This document shows, piece by piece, positions 9,249-17,446 of a DNA stretch of 64,000 nt. The number at the start of each line of letters is the position of its first letter. Position 1 is the first letter of the stretch. The position numbers were made by a program, and so were the translations under genes. The notes under the pieces were generated by a model, which made no database searches, was not told where the DNA came from, and saw only the letters and a program-made list of their open reading frames with translations. The stretch is from Hyphomonadaceae bacterium UKL13-1 (GTDB lineage: Bacteria > Pseudomonadota > Alphaproteobacteria > Caulobacterales > Aquidulcibacteraceae), in assembly GCA_001602435.1 (NCBI GenBank), contig CP012156.1, positions 1,260,001 to 1,324,000 of the forward strand, in the 5' to 3' direction.

Positions 9249-9686
9249 TCAAACTCGGATGGGTGGCCCTGTCTTGGGCGGGGGTGGCGCGGCGAGGCCT
9301 AGGCCTGGGGCGACGAAGTTCTTTGCCGTGCTCGCAACTTTGATAACATCCTCAAACAAAACCGCGATATTGGCAGGCTGTGGGGCCGCCACTGGGACGC
9401 CTTGGCCAGCAAAAGCGCATTTGGAACCATCATGTTCAGAGGGCAGGCCCTGATGGTCACTGGCGAGGGCCTCTTCACCATGGGCAAGGATTTGGCCATC
9501 GCCATCCATAAAGGCGGTGACATTGCCATCGGCAGTACAGAGCACGATGGGCGTGAGGCCGGCCGCTAAGGCTTGGGGCGCGACCATATAGCCCACGGGG
9601 ATGGCGACCTTGATCGCAATCGCCAGCATCCCCACCCAGAGATGGAGTTTTTTCAGCCAAGAGTGCGTGGCGGAGGCGGGGCGCAT
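9249..9686 (-). CDS. DUF2946-like exported protein, probable copper-operon leader gene
   Basis: 145 residues with an N-terminal hydrophobic segment (LWVGMLAIAIKVAIPVGYMV). A mature part follows with the VLCTADG block, a histidine-containing linker, a second Cys (SKCAFAGQG) and a proline-rich end (APPPPKTGPPIRV). The overall plan (short, exported, a pair of cysteines, P-rich C-terminus, gene beside a TonB receptor) matches DUF2946. Function is not established. It is the first gene of the presumed copper operon, 65 bases ahead of the receptor. The family call rests on layout and should be confirmed by a profile search. Confidence 0.6.
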   Translation of the reverse strand: MRPASATHSWLKKLHLWVGMLAIAIKVAIPVGYMVAPQALAAGLTPIVLCTADGNVTAFMDGDGQILAHGEEALASDHQGLPSEHDGSKCAFAGQGVPVAAPQPANIAVLFEDVIKVASTAKNFVAPGLGLAAPPPPKTGPPIRV

Positions 9687-9761
9687 CGGGTCTCGCTAGG
9701 CAGGCGCAACCAAAATGTCCAGCCTGATTGGCATTTACTTCGGCCTTACATGGGTCGGGGC

Positions 9762-10715
9762 TCAGGCGGATTGCACCCGCAAGCTGGGGTCCAGATTGCG
9801 GCCGCGCCAGCGCATCCGCCAGCATAAATGCGGCCCGGTGGCGCGACCCTTAGACCCGACATAGCCGATCAAAGTGCCCGGTGTGACACGTTGTCCCACC
9901 TCAACCGCCAAAGCGCTTTGATGCAGATAGGTGGTGATCAGGCCTTGGCCGTGATCAATCGCCACCATGCCCCCTTCAAAATGCATGTCGGGCTCTGCCA
10001 GCACCACAAAGCCGCTCGCAGGGGCATAAATGGGTGTTCCGCGCGCGGCACCCAGATCAATGCCGAAATGGGGTCGCTGGCTCTTGCCATTCAACATACG
10101 CGTCGCACCCCACGGGCTGGTGATGCGCACATCATCGAGTGGCCAGCGGAAAGCCTCTTCAAAACCGCGGGCGATGGGGTTGTTGCTGTCAAAGGCTTGA
10201 CGCTTCAAGGCCGCGTCCGCCTCAATACGGGCAAGCGCCTCAGCCGGAGGGTCGATGGTGGCTTTGGGAAGGCCGCTGACACTGGTGACTTGATAGGCGC
10301 GCGGCGCGACATCAAGGCCGAACCGCGCGATGGTTGGCCCCATTGAGATGGAAATCAAGGCTTGAGAAGGGGCGTCGCGGTCAAAGCCCATGACAAACCG
10401 GCCGTCGCTATCGGCTTGGGTCGTGATGCCGCTGGCATCAATTTGAGCACCCGGCACCGTTGTGCAAATCACCACGCCTGACTGTTGCGGCGTGCCTGAA
10501 AAGCTGAAGGGCAGGGGTGAATGACGGGATTCAGGAGATTGGGCTAAGGCGCGGTCGCATCCGCTGGAAAGGCCCGTTAAGCCAAACAGCCCACCAAAAA
10601 CAAGGGTGCGCCTAGCAAGATTGGTGTTGAGATTTAGGCGCGTGCGTTCACTTGCTTCCAGCGCGTCGTCGCTGCTGCTGCATCCACATAGGCTTCCTGC
10701 AGTTCGACCGACCAA
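9762..10715 (-). CDS. M23-family metallopeptidase (LytM domain), exported
   Basis: Up to 317 residues. A twin-arginine-like signal (ARRTLVFGGLFGLTGLSSGC) with a possible lipobox Cys precedes a C-terminal M23 domain: SPWGATRMLNG, HFGIDLGAARGTPIYAPASG (His216, Asp220), TTYLHQ (His265) and ATGPHLCWRM. M23 enzymes cut peptidoglycan cross-links. The classical HxH pair reads His296-Leu-Cys298 here, so the last zinc ligand is Cys; this needs testing but need not mean loss of activity. The only canonical start upstream of the signal is TTG at 10715, which overlaps the DUF2093 gene by 82 bases. The true start is uncertain and could be a rare codon near 10640. Confidence 0.75.
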   Translation of the reverse strand: MVGRTAGSLCGCSSSDDALEASERTRLNLNTNLARRTLVFGGLFGLTGLSSGCDRALAQSPESRHSPLPFSFSGTPQQSGVVICTTVPGAQIDASGITTQADSDGRFVMGFDRDAPSQALISISMGPTIARFGLDVAPRAYQVTSVSGLPKATIDPPAEALARIEADAALKRQAFDSNNPIARGFEEAFRWPLDDVRITSPWGATRMLNGKSQRPHFGIDLGAARGTPIYAPASGFVVLAEPDMHFEGGMVAIDHGQGLITTYLHQSALAVEVGQRVTPGTLIGYVGSKGRATGPHLCWRMRWRGRNLDPSLRVQSA

Positions 10716-10864
10716 TAGCGTAAATCCTCTAGCGGGATGGGTTTCCCCGTCACGGCACAGCGCACAAATTTTCCAGGCCGCACAATGCTGAGTTCGGGCG
10801 TCCCGTAATGAACTTGGGCGGCACCATCGCCAAAAGATTTCAGATGATCAAGCATGCGTGTCAC
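10634..10864 (-). CDS. DUF2093 family protein
   Basis: 76 residues. The sequence (MTRMLDHLKSFGDGAAQVHY, then PGKFVRCAVTGKPIPLEDLRYWSVELQEAY) matches the DUF2093 pattern: a short basic protein with 'V.CAVTG..I....L.YWSV..QE.Y', found almost only in Alphaproteobacteria. Function unknown. It lies just upstream of, and overlaps, the M23 peptidase gene on the same strand, so the two may be co-transcribed. It is a useful taxonomic marker for this window. Confidence 0.85.
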   Translation of the reverse strand: MTRMLDHLKSFGDGAAQVHYGTPELSIVRPGKFVRCAVTGKPIPLEDLRYWSVELQEAYVDAAAATTRWKQVNARA

Positions 10865-11036
10865 TTTAGGCGAACTTTGACGGCGGTGCTAGTGTTTGAA
10901 GCAACCATGGCGCGGGTTTGATGTGGGATGCCTCGAAACGCAGGGCTTTGCCAAGATCAGCCATAAAACTAGTCAAATATATCCAACCTACGGCCGCAGA
11001 CCATTACATCAGTCAATCTGAAGCGTCGCGCGCAAT

Positions 11037-11067
11037 CAAAAACGCGCGAGCTTTTGGCCCGCGCGTT
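11037..11067 (-). terminator. Intrinsic terminator of gltA
   Basis: Read on the minus strand, AACGCGCGGGC, loop CAAAA and GCTCGCGCGTT form an 11-bp stem (one G-U pair) followed by TTTG. It begins about 20 bases after the gltA stop codon. Confidence 0.75.
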
Positions 11068-11087
11068 CAATCAGATTGTTAGTATGC

Positions 11088-12392
11088 TTAGCGATTGATG
11101 ATGGGCACGTAATCGCGTTGGGTAGCACCAGTATAGAGCTGACGGGGGCGACCGATTTTTTGGGCAGGATCGCTGTTCATTTCGTCCCACTGAGCGATCC
11201 AGCCCGTGGTGCGAGCCAGAGCGAACAGCACGGTGAACATTTCAACCGGGAAGCCCATCGCCTTCAACGTGATGCCCGAATAGAAGTCGATGTTTGGATA
11301 GAGCTTGCGGCTGACGAAATACTCATCATTCAGCGCAATCTTTTCAAGCTCCATCGCGACCTTCAACAGCGGATCGTCCTTCACGCCAACTTCGGCCAGC
11401 ACTTCGTGGCAGGCTTGCTGCATCACTTTCGCGCGGGGATCGTAGTTTTTGTAAACGCGGTGGCCAAAGCCCATTAGACGCACGCTGGAATTCTTGTCTT
11501 TCACTTGCGCGACGAAGGCTGGGATATTGTCCACGTGGCCAATCTCTTTCAGCATGTTCAGGGCTGCCTCGTTGGCACCACCATGGGCAGGGCCCCACAA
11601 GCAGGCGATACCCGCGGCGATACAGGCAAATGGGTTTGCACCCGAAGAACCCGCCAAGCGGACGGTTGAGGTCGAGGCGTTTTGCTCGTGATCGGCGTGT
11701 AGGATGAAGATTTTTTCCATCGCTTTAGCGAGCACGGGGTTCACGACATAGTCTTCAGCCGGCACGGCAAAGCACATGCGCAGGAAGTTTGCCGCATAGC
11801 TCAATTCATTGCGCGGGGTCACAAATGGTTGGCCCAGCCAGTATTTGTAGGCGCGTGCAGCGATGGTTGGGATCTTGGCGATCAAGCGGTGCTGGGTGAT
11901 CTTGCGTTGGATCGGATCATCAATGTTCAAGCTGTCGTGGTAGAAGGCCGACAAAGCCCCCACGGTGCCAACCATAACGGCCATCGGGTGCGCGTCACGG
12001 CGGAAGCCTTCAAAGAAGCGGTCGAACTGGGCGTGCAACATCGTGTGATAGGTGATGTCGTGCTTGAACTTATCAAACTCGCCTTGGTTCGGCAGATGCC
12101 CTTCCAACAACAAATAGGCCACTTCGAGGAAGTTGGACCGCTCTGCCAATTGATCGATCGGATAGCCGCGATGCAGCAAAATACCTTCGTCGCCATCGAT
12201 GAAGGTGATCTGGCTTTCGCACGAAGCGGTCGAGGTGAAACCTGGGTCGTAAGTAAAAGCACCCGTCTCTGCATAGAGTTTACGGATATCGATCACATCA
12301 GGGCCGGTCGCGCCGCCATAAATTGGCAAGTCAATCATCTTGCCTTCGAAATCAAGTTTAGCGGTACCCTTTGGTTCTGCTTTGCTTTCCAT
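11088..12392 (-). CDS. gltA: Citrate synthase
   Basis: 434 residues, type II (hexameric) citrate synthase size. It makes citrate from oxaloacetate and acetyl-CoA at the entry of the TCA cycle. Landmarks: [52 protein letters not shown] (catalytic His), [27 protein letters not shown] and [14 protein letters not shown] (catalytic Asp). The frame extends to GTG 12434, but ATG 12392 has AGAGGG seven bases upstream, so I start there (MESKAEPKG). It follows gltX on the same strand and has its own terminator. Confidence 0.96.
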   Translation of the reverse strand: MESKAEPKGTAKLDFEGKMIDLPIYGGATGPDVIDIRKLYAETGAFTYDPGFTSTASCESQITFIDGDEGILLHRGYPIDQLAERSNFLEVAYLLLEGHLPNQGEFDKFKHDITYHTMLHAQFDRFFEGFRRDAHPMAVMVGTVGALSAFYHDSLNIDDPIQRKITQHRLIAKIPTIAARAYKYWLGQPFVTPRNELSYAANFLRMCFAVPAEDYVVNPVLAKAMEKIFILHADHEQNASTSTVRLAGSSGANPFACIAAGIACLWGPAHGGANEAALNMLKEIGHVDNIPAFVAQVKDKNSSVRLMGFGHRVYKNYDPRAKVMQQACHEVLAEVGVKDDPLLKVAMELEKIALNDEYFVSRKLYPNIDFYSGITLKAMGFPVEMFTVLFALARTTGWIAQWDEMNSDPAQKIGRPRQLYTGATQRDYVPIINR

Positions 12393-12443
12393 ATTCATGC
12401 CCTCTTGTGTTTTGCTCGTAACCACAGTTTCCACGACAGAAGT

Positions 12444-13883
12444 TTACATCACGTCTCCAAGACGCGCTAAGCTTTCATCTCTGCCTAATAGCTCTAAGGC
12501 GATTGCCAAATCTGGTGCCGGAAGGCCACCCGTCAGTGCAGCGCGCAAGGGTGGACCGATTTTGCCAAAGCCAATGCCTTCGGCTTCAGCAAACTTATCC
12601 AGTGCCGCTTTGATCTCTGTATGCTGCCAAGTCTCGACATTTGCCAAGATCGGCTGCAGGCGGCCAAGGCGTGCGACCGCTTCTTCAGACAGTGTCTTTT
12701 GTGTCTTTTCATCTCGCGGCAATGGCCGCTGCGCAAGGATAAAGCCAAACTGGTCGTAAAGCTCCGGCAAAGTCTTGGCCCGGTCTTTCAGATACGCCAC
12801 AGCGGCAGCGAGTTCGGCGTCTGACTTGGCAATCTCTGGCTGGCCCGCACGCGCGGCGTGCTCCCGCATGAGTGTCACCAAGCGCTGGTCATCGGCCAAG
12901 CGCATGAAATGGGCGTTCACGCTGCCCATTTTGGCAAAGTCTAAGCGCGAGGGGCTTTTGCCGAGGCCTTCAAGGTCAAACAGTTCCAAGGCTTCTTCGG
13001 TGCTAACAATGTCCAAATCCCCCTTGGACCAGCCAAGGCGCAACAAATAAGCCCGCATGGCTTCGGGCAAATAGCCCATGTCGCGATATTCCTCGACGCC
13101 CAATGCGCCATGGCGCTTCGACAATTTCTTGCCATCATCACCATGGATCAAAGGGATGTGCGCATAGGTTGGGACTTGCCAGCCAAAGGCGTGGATCAGG
13201 GCAGTCTGGCGCGCGGCATTGGTCAGATGGTCATCGCCTCGGATCACATGGGTGACGCCCATATCATGATCATCCACCACCACGGCCAACATATAGGTTG
13301 GCGTCTGGTCGGAGCGGAGCAGGATGAAATCATCAATCTCGCGCCCGGCAGTGGTCACAACACCTTGCACCTTATCGTGCACGCGGATGAACTCATTTTC
13401 GCTCGGTGCGCGCAGACGGGTCACGAAGGGGGCACCCGCTGGCGGGGTTCCAGAATCGGCATTGCGCCAAGGCGAACGGAAGGCGAGGCCTTTGGCTCGC
13501 GCGGCTTCCTTGAGGGCGGTTTCTTCTTCGCTGTTCAAATAGCAACGGTACGCTTTGCCGGCTGCAACAAGGCTTTCAGCGGCTTCCTTGTGACGACCAG
13601 CGCGGGCGAATTGAAATAAGGGTGGGCCGTCGGCTTCCAAGCCCAACCAAGCTAGGCCATCGAGAATCGCTTGCACCGCCGCGTCGGTCGAGCGCTCGCG
13701 ATCAGTATCCTCAATTCGCAAAAGATATTTGCCACCTGCTTTTCGTGCGTAAAGCCAGTTGAATAATGCCGTTCTTGCCCCTCCAATATGGAGGTAGCCC
13801 GTCGGCGAAGGCGCAAACCGCGTCACAACATCCCGGCCTGTGGCTTCGTGTGTGTGGACTGTCGTTTCGGTAGGAGCATGCAT
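12444..13883 (-). CDS. gltX: Glutamyl-tRNA synthetase
   Basis: 479 residues, class I aminoacyl-tRNA synthetase charging tRNA-Glu (and, with GatCAB present, probably tRNA-Gln as the non-discriminating form). The HIGH motif appears as RFAPSPTGYLHIGG, the KMSKS motif as KKLSKRHG, and the anticodon-binding C-terminal helical domain is complete. The presence of gatCA and of a separate GluQ-RS in this window fits. Its ATG (13881-13883, minus strand) overlaps the start region of the divergent comEC, and no clear Shine-Dalgarno precedes it. A downstream GTG (VVTRFAPSPTG) is conceivable but less likely. Confidence 0.95.
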   Translation of the reverse strand: MHAPTETTVHTHEATGRDVVTRFAPSPTGYLHIGGARTALFNWLYARKAGGKYLLRIEDTDRERSTDAAVQAILDGLAWLGLEADGPPLFQFARAGRHKEAAESLVAAGKAYRCYLNSEEETALKEAARAKGLAFRSPWRNADSGTPPAGAPFVTRLRAPSENEFIRVHDKVQGVVTTAGREIDDFILLRSDQTPTYMLAVVVDDHDMGVTHVIRGDDHLTNAARQTALIHAFGWQVPTYAHIPLIHGDDGKKLSKRHGALGVEEYRDMGYLPEAMRAYLLRLGWSKGDLDIVSTEEALELFDLEGLGKSPSRLDFAKMGSVNAHFMRLADDQRLVTLMREHAARAGQPEIAKSDAELAAAVAYLKDRAKTLPELYDQFGFILAQRPLPRDEKTQKTLSEEAVARLGRLQPILANVETWQHTEIKAALDKFAEAEGIGFGKIGPPLRAALTGGLPAPDLAIALELLGRDESLARLGDVM

Positions 13884-13884
13884 G

Positions 13885-16095
13885 ATGGCTGGGGCTTCTG
13901 AAAAAGAGGCAAATCAAAGGACGGAACAGGCCAATGAACTTGGCCTCCGCCGCCTCATAACACGCCACCGTGAAGGTGAAAGTGATCTACGCACTTGGAT
14001 GCAGGATCGGTTACAGGAAATCCGCGATCATGACCGCGATCGACTGGTTTTGTGGCTGCCGGTTGGCTTTGCCTTTGGGGCAGGGGCGACCTGTTCGGTG
14101 CGCGCATATGATCCCGCTTTTGTTTGGGTGATCCTGACATTTCTGGCACTCGGCCTGTGGCTTAGCTGTAGCTTGATGGCGCAGCGCAGCTCTGACCAGC
14201 GTCTCGCCAAAGCCATCTACACGCTAGGTCTTCTCAGTCTTTTCGCCGCCGCGTCTCTGGGTGGGGGTGCATCGGGCCTGTTGCGGGCAGAATCGGCGAA
14301 AGCGCCGCGAGTCTCCGATGTCAAAACGCCTTATCTTGTGACAGGCTATGTAGAGCAAATTGACCGCACCCAGCGCGGAACTTGGCGCGCCAAGATTGTG
14401 GTCGAAACGCTGTCGCACACGCGCTTGGAAGCACAGCCCAAATCGGTTCGCGTGGCACTCGCCCAAGACGAGCCGCCAAAGCCCGGCCAGAAAGTCAGGT
14501 GCCAAGCGATTTTGAGGCCACCTCCGGGACCTGTTGTGCCCGGTGCCTATGATCATGCGCGGCGGGCTTGGTTCCAAGGATTGGGCGGGGTTGGCTATGC
14601 GCTTCGGCCCTGCGCCGTGATTGAAGCATCCCCGCCTCTGACCCAATCCATTCAATTTCGTTTGGCGCTTTGGCGCGCCCAAGCCGCCCGATCGATTGTC
14701 GAGGCAACAGACAGTGATGGCGGTGGATTTCTCGCAGCAGTCACCACAGGCGACCGTGCTTGGTTGAGTGAAGCAGATGTGGAAGCCTTGCAGGCGTCTG
14801 GCCTGTCCCATGTCATCTCAGTCTCTGGCCTGCATGTCGGCTTACTGGGCGGGCTCATCTATTTTGTCATTTGGAAGCTTGCCGCTTTGGTGCCGACACT
14901 GGCGCTACGGTTTGATGCCCGCAAGATCGCAGCTGTCATCGCTCTATGTGGCACCGGGGCCTATTGTATCTTTACCGGGGCAGAAGCCCCCGCCGTGCGG
15001 GCCTTCATCATGTCGGCCATTGCCTTTGGCGCGATCTTGTTGAACCGCAAGGCCATCTCCATGCGCGGCCTGGCCATCGCCGCAATCTGTGTTCTGGTCG
15101 CTCTACCCGAGAGCGCAATAGACCCTGGCTTCCAAATGAGCTTCTTGGCTACAGCAGCTTTGGTCGCTCTATGGGAAATCTGGGAGCGGCGGCGCGCAGG
15201 TGCGCCAGAGCTTGGCCTGTTTCAGCGGGCTGCGATGTGGCTGGGCGGGGCAGCGGCAACCAGCGTGGTGGCAGGCCTTGCCACGGCCCCAATTTCAGCA
15301 GCCACCTTTGGACGCGTGTCCGTCTGGTCGCTACCCGCCAATCTAATGGCGGCCCCGATCTTGGATTTTTGGGTTGCACCCTTTTCAGCGATCGCGGCAA
15401 GCCTTGCGCCTTTTGGGCTGGACGATTGGGCGTGGCAGGCAGCCGCATCAGGCTTGAGTGTCACACTTAAGATCGCGCATTGGATTGCAGCCCTGCCCGG
15501 GGCGAGTGCGAGTGTCTCTTGGACCAGTTCGACAGCCCCCTTAATCCTGATCGTCGCAATCCTTTGGCTGACGCTCTGGCGATCTTGGTTACGGCTTTTG
15601 GCGATTGTCGCGATCACGGCTGGGTTGGCAATCTGGGCTTTCAGTCCCAAGCCGGTTGCGTGGATCGGCCCAGAAGGGCGGGCGATCTTGGCAACGCCAC
15701 ATGGGCAAGCCGCCAGCCTATGCCGCACATCAGGCGGGCGATTTGATGCGACGCGCCTTCTCGATAAAGCTGGCCTCAGCCAAGGGGACGTCGCGCGCCT
15801 GTTGCCCGAAGGCGAACATCGGCTTGCGCGAGGATGCACGCTGGGTGAAGGCGATTGGGAGGGCCGCTATGTTTATGCGGGTCGCGGGCGCGGCGTGCTG
15901 ACGATCGGCTTTGATGGTCAGTCTCACGTCTTTGGGCGCGGCGACATTCCCACCGGTGCCCTATTGATGCGCAACGGGTGGCGGCTTTATTTTTACCCTG
16001 CCCCGCCGAGGCGCGGTCCTTGGGCCAAAGATGCGGCCGACCCCGGGGCAGCCGTACAAGCCAGCGAACCGCTGCTTCTGGACCATGAAGAATAA
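13885..16095 (+). CDS. ComEC/Rec2-family DNA-uptake membrane protein
   Basis: About 736 residues. An N-terminal cytoplasmic helix is followed by two membrane segments, then a DUF4131-like OB region (YLVTGYVEQIDRTQRGTWRAKI). The Competence domain follows with the hallmark GLSHVISVSGLHVGLLGGLIYF and many membrane helices through residue ~610. The last ~120 residues (from SPKPVAWIGPEGRAIL) do not show the metallo-beta-lactamase His cluster of long ComEC proteins, so this is the short form. ComEC is the inner-membrane channel for single-stranded DNA in transformation. TAGGAG lies eight bases before ATG 13885; ATG 13882 is also possible. Confidence 0.85.
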   Translation: MAGASEKEANQRTEQANELGLRRLITRHREGESDLRTWMQDRLQEIRDHDRDRLVLWLPVGFAFGAGATCSVRAYDPAFVWVILTFLALGLWLSCSLMAQRSSDQRLAKAIYTLGLLSLFAAASLGGGASGLLRAESAKAPRVSDVKTPYLVTGYVEQIDRTQRGTWRAKIVVETLSHTRLEAQPKSVRVALAQDEPPKPGQKVRCQAILRPPPGPVVPGAYDHARRAWFQGLGGVGYALRPCAVIEASPPLTQSIQFRLALWRAQAARSIVEATDSDGGGFLAAVTTGDRAWLSEADVEALQASGLSHVISVSGLHVGLLGGLIYFVIWKLAALVPTLALRFDARKIAAVIALCGTGAYCIFTGAEAPAVRAFIMSAIAFGAILLNRKAISMRGLAIAAICVLVALPESAIDPGFQMSFLATAALVALWEIWERRRAGAPELGLFQRAAMWLGGAAATSVVAGLATAPISAATFGRVSVWSLPANLMAAPILDFWVAPFSAIAASLAPFGLDDWAWQAAASGLSVTLKIAHWIAALPGASASVSWTSSTAPLILIVAILWLTLWRSWLRLLAIVAITAGLAIWAFSPKPVAWIGPEGRAILATPHGQAASLCRTSGGRFDATRLLDKAGLSQGDVARLLPEGEHRLARGCTLGEGDWEGRYVYAGRGRGVLTIGFDGQSHVFGRGDIPTGALLMRNGWRLYFYPAPPRRGPWAKDAADPGAAVQASEPLLLDHEE

Positions 16096-16121
16096 AGACC
16101 TAAGCGCAGGGCGCTCAGGTC
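16091..16121 (-). terminator. Intrinsic terminator of the alpha/beta hydrolase gene
   Basis: On the minus strand GACCTGAGCGC, loop CCT and GCGCTTAGGTC make an 11-bp stem with one G-U pair, followed by TTTATT. It sits 25 bases beyond the hydrolase stop codon, in the gap to convergent comEC. Confidence 0.65.
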
Positions 16122-16145
16122 TGTCATCGGTCAACAAGTCTGCGT

Positions 16146-16817
16146 TTAGCGGCGCGGCGGTGGCGCGATCTTGCGCGGCTCTGCCAAGCGGCGGTCGAGA
16201 TAAACGGCGGCACGATCCCGCAAGACATCCAGTTCATTACGGTAGAAATGGTCTGCGCCTTCAATCTGCTCCCACTCAACCAATTCGCCCTTTTGTGTGC
16301 GGATTTTGGAAGCAGAGCGTTCAAGGTCAGCCGGTGGGGAGACTTGATCGTTGGACCCGTAGAACATCATGCCCGAGGATGGGCAGGGGGCCAAGAACGA
16401 TAAATCATAATGATTGGCAGGCGTGGCGACCGTGATAAAGCCGTCGATCTCAGGGCGACGCATCAGAAGTTGCAGCGCGATGTAAGAGCCAAAGGAATAG
16501 CCAGCAACCCAAGTGACTGGGGCAACCGGGTTCTGGCCTTGCAGCCAATCCAGCGCGCTAGCGGCATCGGATAATTCGCCTTGGCCATTGTCAAAATTGC
16601 CTTGGCTGCGGCCGACGCCACGGAAATTGAAGCGCAACGTGGAGAAGCCACGCTCGACAAACAATTTGTGCAGCATGACGGTGACGCGGTCTTGCATCGA
16701 CCCGCCAGCTTTGGGGTGATTGTGAAGGATCAAAGCGATCGGTGCATTTTCCGATTCAGCTTGATTGTATCGGGCTTCGAGACGCCCAGCGGCGCCAGTA
16801 AGGATAAGTTCGGCCAT
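16146..16817 (-). CDS. Alpha/beta hydrolase, COG2945-like
   Basis: 223 residues. An alpha/beta-hydrolase fold with oxyanion loop LILHNHPKAGGSMQDRV, the FRGVGRSQG segment, nucleophile elbow AGYSFGSYIA (Ser), an acid after MFYGSNDQV and the catalytic His in GADHFYRNE. The small size and HNHPKAGGSM block match the COG2945 group of putative esterases found in Proteobacteria, substrate unknown. It is convergent with comEC and divergent from the suf operon regulator. Confidence 0.85.
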   Translation of the reverse strand: MAELILTGAAGRLEARYNQAESENAPIALILHNHPKAGGSMQDRVTVMLHKLFVERGFSTLRFNFRGVGRSQGNFDNGQGELSDAASALDWLQGQNPVAPVTWVAGYSFGSYIALQLLMRRPEIDGFITVATPANHYDLSFLAPCPSSGMMFYGSNDQVSPPADLERSASKIRTQKGELVEWEQIEGADHFYRNELDVLRDRAAVYLDRRLAEPRKIAPPPRR

Positions 16818-16830
16818 GATGCTCAGTTTA

Positions 16831-16855
16831 ATTCTTGACCTACGGGGTCGGGAAT
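16831..16855 (+). promoter_or_regulatory. IscR type-1-like operator and promoter of the suf operon
   Basis: The 25-base stretch ATTCTTGACC-TACGGG-GTCGGGAAT has the same length and half-site layout as the IscR [2Fe-2S] type-1 consensus (ATASYYGAC ... GTCRRSTAT). GAC and GTC are in register, with YY=TT and RR=GG. Its TTGACC would be the -35 element. It lies 114 bases upstream of the Rrf2/IscR gene, so repression by holo-IscR when Fe-S clusters are plentiful is the likely mode. Recognition is by eye against the known consensus. Confidence 0.6.
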
Positions 16856-16969
16856 ACTAGGTCCAGTAAAGGACCGGAACGGGCTCGTATCATAGGCCCG
16901 TATCAAAAAGCCAAGTTTTTCCGCAATGGCGCTGCAAAGTGTCCAAAAAGCGCCGAAAGGACTGCCGCA

Positions 16970-17446
16970 ATGGAATTGTCGACCAAGGGACGTTACGCCG
17001 TGATGGCGATGGTGGATTTGGCGCTCAACAGCCCTGAAACGGGTTCATCGGCGCGATCTGTCAATCTGGGCGAAATTGCTGAGCGGCAGGAAATCAGCCA
17101 ATCCTATCTTGAACAATTATTCGCCCGGCTGCGTCGTCGCGGGCTTGTGGAAAGTGCACGCGGACCGGGTGGCGGCTATCGACTGTCTGCTTCACCAGAG
17201 GAAATCTCGATTGGGGCGATTATGCAGGCCGTTGAAGAGCCTTTGAAAGTGACCCGCTGCGATGCCCATACACGGGCTGGCTGTCTCAGCGGCAATCGTC
17301 GCTGCATGACGCATGATTTGTGGGATGAACTCTCGCGCCATATCAGCCAATTCTTGGGCGCGGTGACCTTGGCCGATGTTTTGGCCCGTCAATTGCCCGG
17401 CAAGGCCGACGAGATCGCGCGCTATAATCGGGCGGCGGCTGAATAA
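16970..17446 (+). CDS. iscR: Rrf2-family Fe-S regulator (IscR/SufR type)
   Basis: 158 residues. N-terminal winged helix (MELSTKGRYAVMAMVDLAL ... ISQSYLEQLFARLRRRGLVES) and the wing ARGPGGGYRL are the IscR/Rrf2 signature. Cys97, Cys105 and Cys112 with His115 (RCDAHTRAGC, NRRCMTH) match the three-Cys/His [2Fe-2S] ligand set of IscR, although the spacing (Cx7Cx6C) is wider than in E. coli. Expected role: repress the suf operon when clusters are abundant. ATG 16970 has AAAGGA eight bases upstream; the frame extends upstream to a TTG but without homology. Its stop overlaps the next start (TAATG). Confidence 0.9.
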   Translation: MELSTKGRYAVMAMVDLALNSPETGSSARSVNLGEIAERQEISQSYLEQLFARLRRRGLVESARGPGGGYRLSASPEEISIGAIMQAVEEPLKVTRCDAHTRAGCLSGNRRCMTHDLWDELSRHISQFLGAVTLADVLARQLPGKADEIARYNRAAAE

